DNA from: Carallia brachiata
Taxonomy: Eukaryota > Streptophyta > Magnoliopsida > Malpighiales > Rhizophoraceae
Length of the DNA: 64,000 bases
Assembly (NCBI GenBank): GCA_021464245.1
Contig: JADCRB010000064.1
Span: forward strand, 248,001-312,000
Direction: 5' to 3'
Under the pieces are notes generated by a model that had not been told where the DNA came from, did no database searches, and saw only the letters and a list, made by a program, of their open reading frames with translations. Positions 12,236 to 22,679 of this stretch are shown here, piece after piece (the first letter of the stretch is position 1; the number at the start of each line of letters is the position of its first letter). A program made the translations under genes and the position numbers.

Positions 12236-12674
12236 ATTTTTTGTTATAGATAGAACTATTGAACTCCTGACCTATATTTTTATTCAAAATTTTTACCTTA
12301 ATGATGGTGAATCTTAAACTACACTTTTTTTTTTTTTTTTTTGGTTTTGGGATAGAGCTCCATAAGGTCTTAAGAAAGGGCAAAATTTCTAATCTAGTGT
12401 TTGACAACAAGAATCGGTGCTTGTAATGTCACCTACCAAAGAGGAAGAAAAAGCGGCTGCTGTTTTTGAAAACTTGTTGCTACAACCATAATTTTTTTTG
12501 GTTATGTAAAATTGTTAAAATTCATTGTTAATTATGAAAACAAAAGTATATCAGTTATGTCCCAAGACTATCGACTGCCGCGCGACTAATTGTTGTAAAT
12601 TTGTCGATCGTTCCCCCTCTCGTTATCACCAATTCATTTAATATACGTGTCCCTCATTCAGCTAACAATCAAAC
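12236..12674. other. Intergenic, no gene seen
   Basis: Unremarkable AT-rich sequence with a poly-T run near 12326. I see no coding or structured feature before the retroelement target site at 12675. Confidence 0.5.
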
Positions 12675-12685
12675 TAATCAATCTT

Positions 12686-13550
12686 AAAAAGGATATCGGG
12701 CGCACGTTCTCGTCAACGTGCGCCGAGAGCCTTTTCGTAAGCTCCGCTTCGTCTCCGGTGATCCGGCGGCTGTGTGTACCCCTGAGTGGACTCTGTGAGG
12801 CCTACGTGCCTCTTTGTTTTTGTTTTTTTGGTGTTGCCTCTATTTTCTCAGTTTCTCTCCTCTGGTTTTCGTCGGTGCAGATCGTTGTTTTGGGGTTTGC
12901 ATGGGGTTGTTGTTTCGTTGGCCGTCTAGTGTGATCATGTTTGTTTGCCTTGTTCGGGTTGCCTTTGGGGCTAGGTTTTCTGCCTCCACCGACTGATCCT
13001 GTGGTTGGCATGGGGGTTGGGGGGGGCTTCCTTGTTTTGTTTCATTGATTAGGTTTTGTATAGGTGTTTTTTGGTGGCTTCGTGGCTCCAGTGGGTCTTC
13101 GCTTGTCCGGAGATGGGCAATTAGTGTTGGATGCAATTGGCATGGGCTCTTAAGCTGCTTTCTACGGGTTCTGTGTGCTTGGTGGTGGCTGCGGTTGGCG
13201 ATTGACTTTGTTGTTGTATCCGTGTGGCGATGTGGCCGTTTTGTCAGACGATTGGGCTCCTACTGGTGTTTCATCGGCGTCCAACCCCTCTCTGCCTGGC
13301 ATGGGGGGGTTGTAAGGAGCTTGTTGGGGTGTTTGCTTTTGGGCCTTTGGGCCGTTTATGTTTAGGCCTTGGGCCTAGGACTTTTTACAAGCCATATTGT
13401 ATCTTTGTTGATGTGTCCTCCCTTTGGGTTGTGGGTTGTTTGGGCTGTCATGGGCTTTGTGTATGTAAGGGTTGTAACCTGACTTTTATAATGGTTTGCT
13501 TTAATTAATGAACTTGTTTTCCACCTGTTCAAACAAAAAAAAAAAAAAAA
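12686..13550 (+). mobile_element. Non-LTR retroelement with poly(A) tail (LINE-derived or processed)
   Basis: An 865-bp block ends in a poly(A) run (about 13535-13550) and is bounded by a perfect 11-bp target-site duplication, TAATCAATCTT, at 12675-12685 and 13551-13561. That is the signature of target-primed reverse transcription. Near the 5' end is a perfect hairpin, GGCGCACGTT / AACGTGCGCC with a 6-nt loop (12699-12724). The body is strikingly rich in G and T on this strand and GC-rich compared with its surroundings. It has no reverse-transcriptase or endonuclease motif; the open frames on both strands follow from the base bias. The 3' end (TTAATGAACTTG, then poly-A) looks like plant L1-type tails. 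The likeliest reading is an internally deleted LINE or a LINE-mobilised transcript. Confidence 0.8.
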
Positions 13551-13561
13551 TAATCAATCTT

Positions 13562-13961
13562 GGTGTGCAACGCACCGTTTCACTAAGGCTATTAATGGTT
13601 TGAAAACGTTATCTACTGGACTCATAAGGTCCATCCAACAGGCTAGATGCGATCTTAAGCCTTCTGTTATCTATGTCGTCCTCATCATTCCTATTGCAAT
13701 AGAAAACAAAATTTTGAACAAATAAAATGAATTATAACTCCACTCCAAGCTCCAAGCTCGAAGCTCCAAACAGCAATCAAGATCCTCGTGTTCGCTTTCT
13801 TTTTCCCTCTTTTTTGCCTACTACTCGGAAACTTAAATGTTTTAAGCACTAATCGATTTAACTCGTAGATTTAACTGGTGACTTACATTTACAACATTCC
13901 TATTCCCTATTATAATTTAGTTGGTTTTCTTAAATCGCTTTGATCTTTTGATTCGTTTGTT
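13562..13961. other. Intergenic, possible 5' flank of the POPCORN-like pseudogene
   Basis: Contains a short AGCTCCAAGCTC-type iteration near 13745-13770 and CT-rich sequence. No exon of the downstream pseudogene is recognisable here. Confidence 0.4.
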
Positions 13962-15018
13962 GCAGACCATTCATGGAGACTTGAATTTGAGGTTTTTTCG
14001 CTTGTGTGGTGTCGTGTTGACCTAGAAGCTTGCCTCATGGTTGGTCATTCTTGTCCAGGATCGATGGTTCAATTCTTGAATGGGATATAATTCAGTTGAA
14101 GCACAAGGTGAATTGTTTCTTCGAGATTATATTTGCACATTTCGTAATTTCGTTGGTTTTTATTGATAAGCCTATATTGTATGTTTATTATCACTTATAT
14201 ATATAGCTCACAAGGGCTAAATTATAGGTTTTAAATGTATTGTATATGACATAGAAAAACATTTTTCATTCAGTCATATTAATTTATTGAGTTTTTTTTC
14301 ATTAACAATCAAATCCAAACTGGTTACCCCTAAGTTATGTTATAATGATAAATAACAATGACGCATGTTCAGAATTTTGGAACTCAGACTTTATTGTTTC
14401 TGGATTTTTTTATTTAGATACAGTAACAGACAATGTGCTTCAATTTTAGGTTGTTTTAATTCAGATCAAATGAGTAGTGCTTAAAGCAACTAAATTATTT
14501 GACATATGAGTACGATAATTCACTGAAAAATCTCTAATTCCTTATGTGAATCTACAGAATGGTCTAGATTCAATTGGAGGCTCAATTTGGCAAATGGCTG
14601 TAGTACCCCCTTAAAAATCTAATGGTTCGTGCAAAGCCCAAGTCTCAGCATCTTGGAAATGGTTACCTAATTGATGAAATTCACAATAATGAAGACAACG
14701 ACAATGATAATGGATCCTGTGAGACTGAGGATGATGCAGAGTCAGATTTACATGGACAATCAGCTGTTGAGAATTGTTGTGTGGCTGTTGCCTGTGATGA
14801 TGGCTCTGTGCAATTATATATAGTTCCTGACTTGGATGAGCTGACAATGTAAAACATTGCCTAGGGTTAGTGGTGAGATATCTGTGCCCCTGCCACTTCT
14901 TTTTTGTGGTATTCCTTTTAATTCTGCTAAAAATTTTCTCCATACATTTTTGCTTGCAGGCCATACTCTAAGTGTGGCATCGAGTGCTGATGCGGAAAAG
15001 AATATATTCAGGAAGTAG
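13962..15018 (+). pseudogene. POPCORN / UTP4-like WD40 protein, fragment
   Basis: Blocks near 13962-14106, 14557-14860 and 14961-15018 resemble plant UTP4 proteins (POPCORN in Arabidopsis), WD40 subunits of the small-subunit processome that processes pre-18S rRNA in the nucleolus. Visible pieces are IHGD and SLVWCR, then IDGSILEWD (a WD motif) ending at a GT donor, then IGGSIWQMAV, an acidic linker with many D/E/N residues, and VAVACDDGSVQLY. A last piece reads GHTLSVASSADAEKNIF. The coding order is right, but the frame changes within the first block, a TAA follows the VVPP of the second, and LPRVSG is reachable only after another frame change. The N-terminal WD repeats and everything after the last piece are missing, so it is a dead fragment joined directly to an SCPL fragment. 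Confidence 0.72.
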
Positions 15019-15034
15019 TTATGGCCGAGCTAGT

Positions 15035-15542
15035 GTTCAATGAACTCAATGACATAATTATGACTAATTGTGTCTGTACAATGTTTGTATTAAATTATTT
15101 CACTCTATTCCATGTCTCGTTGTTTTGACTGTAATTCAATGAACAACTTGGGTAGGAAACTAGTGGCAAATCTCAAGGCTAGTAATGAAGCATCACCAAT
15201 TTTTCCTTTCTTTGTTTTTTTTTTTTTTTAATATTCAAGGCAGTCTAATTGTTCTTAGTAATTGTCACTGAGATTTATTAACAATGGTATCGGAGCTAAC
15301 GACTTGATGCTAATAAAACGGCCACGCATGGTTTCAAGAATGCCTAGTTGGGAACCCCGTTACAGACTCCAGCATCGAAGGCAACTCCAAGATTCCTTAT
15401 GCTAATGAGATGGGTCTCATTTCTGATGAACTCTATGAGGTGATCAATTGGTTACTTAACAAAACCTACCATATGTCATGTCCTAAGCTAACTTCACAAT
15501 TCATATGGAAAACAAAAAGGATAAAATTTTATTGAGTTTTGG
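15035..15542 (+). pseudogene. SCPL fragment (exons 6-7 and surrounding introns)
   Basis: The block matches about 8820-9465 of the complete SCPL gene, including intron sequence. Exon 6 is degraded (KKPLVNLK is now only partly readable). Exon 7 still shows the order [16 protein letters not shown] then [10 protein letters not shown], followed by the same GTGATCA donor. The intron 6 acceptor has changed from TTTCAGGGATGCC to TTTCAAGAATGCC, which removes the AG|GG junction. Internal deletions shorten the intron between the exons. It is a third, non-functional member of the local SCPL cluster and indicates that the cluster expanded by genomic, not retro-, duplication. Confidence 0.8.
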
Positions 15543-15599
15543 GGAAAAACGATGTAGCACAAAGAAAAGATCTTTATTGAATTCAACATAAGTGTTGCT

Positions 15600-16022
15600 A
15601 CAAGATACTAAAGAGATTTGTTGAAACTTGCCTTAGCAATTTTATTAAGTGGAATGGCTCTGATACCATAAAGAGATTTGTTGAAACTTGCCTTAACAAT
15701 TTTATTAAGTGGAACAGAATATATACAGTGCTCTTGATAAGGATACAACAAGTATTTGAAATTAGAAATATAACTGAATAACAAGATATGGTTTGTTGAG
15801 TGTTAAATGGAAGTATGAAGTTTGAAAAGATCATGATCCAATATTAGCTGATAGATACATGCTTCGTATTTAAGGCTTGACATCTATGTAACCAACCTTG
15901 CTTAACAGCTGCACTCATCTATACAGTATACTATCTTTGGTACTTATCATTTCTAACTAACTAACTAAAGTTATCTCAAATTTTCACTGTCTGCTCTATG
16001 CTTGCTTCTTTTTCTTGTATCA
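15600..16022 (-). repeat. Degenerate LTR with primer-binding-site-like junction and a 45-bp direct repeat
   Basis: The sequence GGCTCTGATACCA (about 15655-15667) is the reverse complement of TGGTATCAGAGCC, the initiator-tRNA-Met primer site of many plant LTR elements. It is sandwiched between two copies of a 45-bp repeat (AAAGAGATTTGTTGAAACTT..., at about 15610 and 15669). To the right, sequence up to a terminal ATCACA near 16022 could be an LTR of about 355 bp read on the minus strand. To the left is another LTR-like piece with an AATAAA signal on the minus strand. I cannot define a complete element or target duplication. Confidence 0.4.
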
Positions 16023-16045
16023 CAATTGCAACGCCTCCTAATGAG

Positions 16046-16391
16046 AAGGATACAAAATCAACTGATAAGGTTACAAAATCAGTTGTAAAATCAATTGACA
16101 CAGAATCTTAGAAAGAGTTAATCTTGGCTCAAAATAAGGGGAATAATCAAATCCAATTACAATCAGTCTCACCAAAGCACTCTTGTCATCTCATGCTTAA
16201 AATCAGATAAGGATGCAAAATCAATTGACAAGGATACAAAAACAATTGATAAGGATACGAAATCAGTTGCAAAATCAATTGATATAGAATCTTTGAAAGA
16301 GTCAATCTTAGCTCAAAATCAGGGGAATAATCAAGACTAATCACAATCAGTTTCACCAAATCAGTCTTGCCAACTCACACCTAAAATCAAG
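16046..16391 (+). repeat. Two tandem units of about 160-185 bp with a coding-like DKDTKS repeat
   Basis: Unit 1 (about 16046-16206) and unit 2 (about 16207-16391) share the order of motifs. Each starts with short iterations of GATAAGGATACAAAATCA-type sequence and ends with TCAATCTTAGCTCAAAAT, AGGGGAATAATCAA and CAATCAGT.TCACCAAA. Read in one frame the units give related peptides: repeated DKDTKS/SID, then ESLKESILAQN, GNNQ, QSVSP. Stops interrupt both. I do not recognise the protein. Selection on an old coding repeat or a simple tandem duplication are both possible. Confidence 0.55.
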
Positions 16392-16565
16392 GAGTTCACG
16401 TAGTATACAACCTGTACACTTGCTGTAGATTACCTTTACATTATTGTTTATATATGACCTTATATTTTTAGTTCAATATCTAAGAAGAGAATAAAATAAA
16501 ATTGCAGAGTCCCTCACCTTATATCCGTCGTATATAAAGTTGACTTGTCTTTGTGGCTCAACTAG

Positions 16566-17339
16566 GAGGTGTTTGGTTTTGTATTTTGAGGGTTGGTGTT
16601 GTTGCAGCTGCTTTTTTTAAAAGTAAGAATTATAGTGTTTGGTTAAGTTTTATAAAGACTGTTGATTATTAATAGATAGGTTGAAAAGTAATTAATGGAA
16701 AAAATAAGTACAAGTTACTTTTTAAAAATATCGGCCGTTGATACAAATTATAATTACAAAATTGACCTTGTATAACACCAAAAAAAAAATGTTGCAATCC
16801 AAAAGAGACTCTGTAGCAACTGTACAAGTGGACCCAAAAAAGAAGTTGCGCTGCAACAACGGTACAAATGCGAGGCACGACCAAGTCCTTAGTTTTGCTT
16901 ACAAATTTTTTTTTTTAGTGTAAGTTTTATCTACTGTTGGATAAAGAATATAAAAACAAAAGTGGGAAGGCTGGTAATGATATGTGAATATGATTTTTTT
17001 CTATTTTTATTTTTTTATGTAAGTAATTAAAAAAGCTTATTAATATTATTTTATTTATAAATGATAATCTACATAAAAGAAATAATATTATTTTAACAAA
17101 TATACAATGACCTAACACATTTTAGAGGTAAAATGACTATCTATTATAACAAAATAGTTAGTGCCTAAAATAATCATTTTATTACTGAATCAGCAACAGT
17201 TAATACTAATTTAACTAAACACTATAATTTAATTTATTCATTGGCAACAACAATAAGCAATAATAATTAGCAATCAATAATAGCAATCAGCAATCAATAA
17301 CAACAATAACAATTAACAACAGCAAAATCAAACACCCTC
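16566..17339. mobile_element. MITE, 774 bp, with GAGG(G)TGTTTG terminal inverted repeats
   Basis: The left end GAGGTGTTTGGTTTTG is the inverted counterpart of the right end CAAAATCAAACACCCTC. A 3-bp duplication, TAG, lies directly outside both ends (16563-16565 and 17340-17342). Three-base target sites and TGTTTGG-type ends suggest the PIF/Harbinger (Tourist) group. Subterminal regions are rich in GTTGTTG on the left and CAACAA/AGCAAT iterations on the right. It has no transposase and is non-autonomous. Confidence 0.75.
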
Positions 17340-17462
17340 TAGAATTGGTCGTTGCGTCTCTATAGTACTATTGAAATGTATAATCGACAGGACATTTAAA
17401 AAAGAGGTTGTTTCCTCCCCTTCCTATGAAATACTGATTATGGATACACTGCAGAATCCTCC

Positions 17463-18011
17463 CTAATCTCTAACTGCATAACAATGAACATTTTGACATT
17501 TATAATTATACCGTAATAGACTCACACTAATCTCCAGCCGCCGAATATTGTCAGGTCGGTGGATTGAAGTTTGGAAACGGATTGGGCCACCATTGACACT
17601 TCTATACACGTCGATGGAGTCAATGTTGTAAGGATTGAAGAACATCATTAGGCAGACAGAGAGGGAATTACCACTAGCAGAGGCTGAGGGCCTTTTTAGG
17701 AGAGCGGGTGTATTCACAGTGATTACTAGGATGGATAATCTGTTCAAGAACGTTGCAGTGTAATCTTGGTCGGCGTTCCTTGGTCATGGTAAACGAATCA
17801 GACGGAGGTGGCCAAATTCCCCATCATCAATAACTGTGTAATAATTTACCCAAACTTGATTAGATGGGAAAGTTAACAACAACCGGTTGACTTTCGTTTC
17901 AAGATTCTTGATAGAATCAGGCCTGTCAAGAGAAACCAAGAATCTGAAAGGGTTGTCATTCATAGTGTGAGAGACTGGAATAGAGTTTGCTTGATGAGGT
18001 TCAAATGACAT
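17463..18011 (-). pseudogene. Unrecognised two-repeat protein, broken
   Basis: Two minus-strand open stretches (18011-17784 and 17747-17463) encode related segments. The first reads NPFRFLVSLDRPDSIKNLE, then a stretch ending WVNYYTVIDD. The second reads GPIRFQTSIHRPDNIRRLE, then a stretch ending VHCYAVRD. Aligned, they share P.RF...RPD.I..LE and a V..Y.V.D end, so the protein had at least two copies of a module of about 52 residues. A TGA after the first stretch (IRLP) and the lack of an ATG for the second suggest a stop or frameshift between them. The first begins with ATG at 18011. I do not recognise the family and infer no function. An intron between the two parts is possible but no good splice sites stand out. 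Confidence 0.4.
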
Positions 18012-19044
18012 GGTTGAAGCAACAAGGAGAGCGATAAAATAGATGTTAGAGAATATATTGATAGATAACTATATCAGTTTGTTTTAAAAAAAAAGAACTA
18101 AATTACAATTACGATTAAAGAGACGTGAATCTTCGTCAAATAGAAGTGACCCATTATGAGAAGAGACATAACATTTTGTAAGAAATGACATGACTTTTAG
18201 TGTGAAGAGTTATATCTATTCATAAGAGAGACATGATTTTTGTGGTAAAAGTTATGATTCTTCATACAAGGATGGGTCTAAGAAAATTTTTGACGGGAGG
18301 CAAATTTTATATGTATGAAAACAGTAACAAAAATAAAATATATGATGAAAATAAAAAAAATATATTAATTATTTATAATAATAAATATTATAATTATATC
18401 TTGTGAGATATTAGTGTTTTAATTTTTTTTTATACAATTGAATACTTTTTTTTTATGTAAGTAATCATTTAATTAATTAGCCCTTTATATCTAATGTGGT
18501 TATATATTATATTCTTTATCATACTCATTGTTTAAAAAAATTATTTACTATAATTGTTATAATTGGTAAAATTGAAGTCAATTTTATAAATCAATACATG
18601 TTTAGGTATATAATACATTTTCAAATATTTTTTTAATACAAATAATTTATTTTATCTAAAGGTAAAATATTTTTAAAACTATAAATCAGTTTACTTCTCC
18701 AAAACTTTCAAAATTTAATATAAGTATACGAAAAATTTATAATAATTTTAAAAATAAATGAAAATTATTATAATAAATACATTAGCTATGAAAAGAGAAG
18801 AAGATAAAAATGACGTTTTTTTAAAACCAGAAAAAAGTTTTAAAGATTTTTAGAACCTTAAAGGTAAAAAGAAAAAAAAGGAGAAAGTGGAGGTGATGTT
18901 CAGAGTTTAATTGAATTCCACTGGTTGAATTGAAATTCGGAGATCCAATTCAAAATAATTGGTCTGATTCTCCAACCGTTGATGGCCATATTAACGCAAG
19001 CCAGAGGAAACTCGGCGAGACCCAGATGGCGAAGCAGCAGCTAA
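18012..19044. other. AT-rich intergenic, no gene seen
   Basis: Contains GAGACATGA-type short iterations near 18130-18240 and long A/T-only stretches from 18300 to 18850. No gene, RNA or bounded element is supported. Confidence 0.5.
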
Positions 19045-19226
19045 ATGCAAAACATTCCGAAGTTTTACAGAGATAGCCCAAAGAGGAAGATTGAGCTTGC
19101 TCTCGACTATGGCGACCTCACCCTGACAGAAGATTTGGTCCTCAACGTACTAAAGAGGCACCGTTCAAATTGGAAATCGGCTTTTGTTTTCTTCATTGGG
19201 TCTCTAAATTTGGCCAATTATCATTA
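19045..19226 (+). pseudogene. Possible stub of a pentatricopeptide-repeat (PPR) protein
   Basis: A 60-codon frame contains LTLTEDLVLNVLKRHRSNWK followed by SAFVFFIG. This pattern (a helix ending L.RH...W..A..FF.W) is usual just before the first repeats of organelle-targeted plant PPR proteins. No PPR repeats follow: the frame stops at 19225 and the next kilobase is not coding. The evidence is a single short motif, so the call is tentative. If correct it is a truncated remnant. Confidence 0.3.
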
Positions 19227-19229
19227 GGT

Positions 19230-21124
19230 TCTGGTGTTTACAATTAGATTCTTGATATTCTTGGCAAAATGAGGAGGTTTTTTTTTTTTTGGAAACTTTT
19301 TAAGTTTATAAAAATCATTAAATCTTTCAATTTTTAAAAAAAATATATGTCAACAAAAAAATTATTGTGGGTCACATCATCAACTTATCTTAACATTGTG
19401 TTTGACTTGGATAATATTGCTCTGATTAGACCACTACATATCATATTTAATGACAAACTAAAAGAAAATAATGAAAAAAGTTGACGCTAAGAACGTAAAG
19501 AATAGATTCTAACAAATAAAAACAAAAATTTGTGAGAATGAAATTTTTAAAAGAGCTAAAAATAATGAGTTAAATCTATATTTATGCCTTTATTTAAGAA
19601 AAAAGATTTTGATAAATTGGTAGAGAAATCGGTCAAGGTGCAGTTAGAAATGTCTTTTATTTTTTATTTTTTTAAATTAAAATTTTTAATGTATTTATTA
19701 TTATGTTAAACAAACTTAGTATTATTTTAAAACTCAATTTTTAACAAAATATTTTGCATTTTTTTTCTTTTCTATTTTGGTTGGTTTTTAATGCTCCCCT
19801 GGATGGATTTTGGCTCAATATTTTAGCACGGGAATACTGAATAGGGCTTTGATTTTTTATGTGTGCCTCCAATAAGTTGAGAAAATTTTTACATGTAATG
19901 GGGAATGATGGTTTCCGATCGTGATTGATCCTGGGAGGAGATGGGCCAAACCTCCAAGTGGGTAAGAGCTTAGAATAGGCCTCGTGACCTGCCTTGTTAT
20001 AGAGTATTGGGTTTGGGTCCAGCATTAACACTTCAAAATCTAATTCAACAAGCAATAATAATAAGGTTAAGATATTTATAGGAGATGAGATCGTTACTTT
20101 GAGAACAGCGATCTCTTGGATATTCATAAATGATTCAAAGGACTCTTATTGGCTGGGGGGGGGGTGTACTTAGATATGTTGTACCTTGTTTAGTGAGTGA
20201 GTTTTATGCACCCCATGTTAGATCCGAAGTCTATATTTGCGATGTCTGTCCCATTGTCTGCGCCTTAACCTTACAGTTTTGGATTTGGACTTTGTCCTTA
20301 TTAGTTTCATTACCTCGTCGAAGGAGTTTTGCTTGACATAAGAATGAAAATTGCAGTATTGTTTTGTTTGTCAAGAATCATGCACACAGAGTAAAGTGCA
20401 GCTAACTCAAGTCAAAGTTCGCCCAACTCAGCTCAAAAAGAATTTCCCAGGTGATTTCTGTCCTCTTTAAGTTTTAAATTGAGTGCTGTTGCCCGCTTTG
20501 AGGAATGATTCGCGCTAGTCGGTGGCATGAGGGGGCCAACGATTTATGGCAAAAAGTTGGAAAAGGTTAGGTGACATTGGTATTTAATTGATTGATGATG
20601 TGTAGTTCCTATCATTAATAAGAAAATGTTAGTGTAATGAATTTTAGTATCAGAATGAGATAAAATTAATAATTTTTATAAGAAAACTGATAATATTTGA
20701 AATAAAAAAATATCAAATTTTAATTTTTATTGTAAAAATGATTAATTTTGCTATATTCAAGACATCACTCACAACACCAAATTTTAAACATAGATTGGCG
20801 TTCATCGTTAATAGCAGGACATGCTAGTGTGTGTGCGTGAGATGCTTTGCTTGTTTCATGCCTTGCATTTATTAAACTTACGCTCCCCTAACTTAGGCTT
20901 TTCTTTTTATGCTGGTGGATCTACCAATTTTTGAGATATGAGATAAGGTTGCAATTCACAACAGAACCGTTCCAACCGTCAAGATAATTGCAGATGAGAC
21001 TGACAATCTTTGTTTCAATGATTTATGAATAGGGATGATGATGGAACTGATTCTCACTTATCAAAATAGCTTTGACAAAAATGTAATTACGTAGTCCTAG
21101 AAGTTCTAGGAACAATTTTAGGTG
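19230..21124. other. Intergenic, no gene seen
   Basis: Mostly AT-rich. A minus-strand frame at 19741-20127 and a plus-strand frame at 20130-20336 lack recognisable motifs. A G-run of 10 lies near 20157. An AT-rich segment at about 20620-20800 has weak inverted symmetry that might be an old MITE. Confidence 0.45.
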
Positions 21125-21129
21125 CTTAT

Positions 21130-21611
21130 TGTTGGACAACTTAGCTTCCATGGTGTTCAGTCCAGCAGCAGATGAGGTTCAAGTTTTGGCACTGAGCTGA
21201 CAGTGTTTTTTTGATGAAGAAGAACTGAAGGTCCAGCCCACAATGCTGATGGTTTTATGATGTTTTTGATATAGTATCTAGTTGGAACTTAAGGAGAAGG
21301 TCCATTCTTCAGCTGTAATATAATCAGTGTTTGTAATGACCTGTTATGTCTCTAGTGGGAGTAGGTGAAAAACTGTCACTTGTGATTAGTGACTTAAGAT
21401 TGTCTATCAAGTTACTTTTACTTGTTCTTTCAGCTTGTGTCAATGGGGCCATGCCCTATGATCATGATGGCTTGTACTCTATGCATTTGTAATCCATATA
21501 TTTTAGCTGAAATGAAAGTGAAAAGTGTGATCCTTCTCACCAATTTTCTGTTTTTTAGCCTTTCTGCAATTACTCTATTCTAACTCTCTCATTGTTGATC
21601 TAACATCTTCA
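21130..21611 (+). repeat. 5' LTR of the 21-kb copia element
   Basis: 482 bp, TG...CA ends. A plausible polyadenylation and promoter region lies within it, but I did not fix a TATA box. It is directly followed by the tRNA-Met primer-binding site at 21612-21623. Confidence 0.93.
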
Positions 21612-21725
21612 TGGTATCAGAGCATTTAAGATCATAAAAAGGGGCCTTCAAACCCGAAAGGAAAGGAGAGAATTAATTGCAGATATAAAGGAAACAAATA
21701 ACCAAAACACAATCTGTCCCTTTAA

Positions 21726-22670
21726 ATGGCTACCAACAACTTTCCCACCCCAAGTCCTCCTATGTTCACAAGTGAAAACTATGCTATGTGGGCTGTGAAA
21801 ATGAAGACATATATGAAGCCATTTGATTTTTGGAAGGTGATAGAAGGTGATGATCAGGTTCAGAGTCTACCTGAAAATCCAACACTAGCTCAAATCAGGC
21901 ACCACAGTGAAGAATCAGCAAAGGTTTTCAAAGCATTGGCTTGTATACACTCAGGTATTTCAGAGGTGATTTTTACCAGAGTGATGGCCTGTGAAACAGC
22001 AAAACAAGCTTGGGACAAGCTTAAGGAGGAGTTTTATGGAAGTGATAAAACTAGGTCCATTCAAGTCCTCAACTTGAGAAGAGAATTTGAAGCCTTAAAA
22101 ATGAAAGATTAAGAAACAGTGAAAGAGTTCACTGATTAATGAAGACTGTGAATTAGATTAGGCTTAATGGTGAAGATCTCAGTGTTCAAAGAGTGGTTGA
22201 GAAGGTGCTAGTTTGCCTACCTGAAAAGTATGAGGTAAAGATTTCAAGTTTGGAAGACTCTAAAGATTTCAGGAAGCTGACACTTGCTGAACTTGTGAAT
22301 GCACTGCAAGCACTTGAACTCAGAAGGCAGATCAGGCAAGAAGGAACTACTGAAGTTGCTCTTGTGGTAAAGGGCAAGGATAAAGGTCACTCTAGTGGGC
22401 ACAAACATGCTGATGACAAAAAGGATAAAGATAAAAAGGATGAGACTGGAAATGATTTTGGAAAAAAGAAGAAATTTCCCCCTGCAAACACTACAAAAAG
22501 ACAAGTCACACAGAGAAATATTGCTAGTGGAGGCCAGACATTCAATGCAATGCTTGGAAGAAGATGGGACACATGGCCAAAGTGTGCAAAAATAAGCCAA
22601 ATGAACAAAGAACACAACCCCAAGCTTATCAGGCAGAAAAAAAAAAACAAGAAGATGAGCTACTGTTTGT
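21726..22670 (+). pseudogene. Copia gag (broken)
   Basis: Starts at ATG 21726 (MATNNFPTPSPPMFTSENYAM), typical of a copia capsid protein that binds the element's RNA and packages it into particles. A TAA at 22110 and another stop before 22193 split it. The second half resumes at about 22193 with VEKVLVCLPEKYE and LTLAELVNALQALELRR. The zinc knuckle region near 22540-22600 is out of frame with what precedes it and reads CNAWKKMGHMAKVC, so one of the expected cysteines is lost. Gag was therefore not producible from this copy. Confidence 0.85.
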
Positions 22671-22679
22671 AGCATCATG

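Noticed and set aside
12647..13508. Several overlapping open frames on both strands
   Set aside because: They arise from the G/T bias of the poly(A) retroelement; opposite frames are equally open and no domain appears.
19741..20127. Minus-strand 128-codon frame
   Set aside because: No recognisable domain and no repeat of a known family; AT-rich chance frame is the simpler explanation.
22186..22678. Minus-strand open frames opposite copia gag
   Set aside because: Shadow frames of the plus-strand gag, which has the recognisable motifs.
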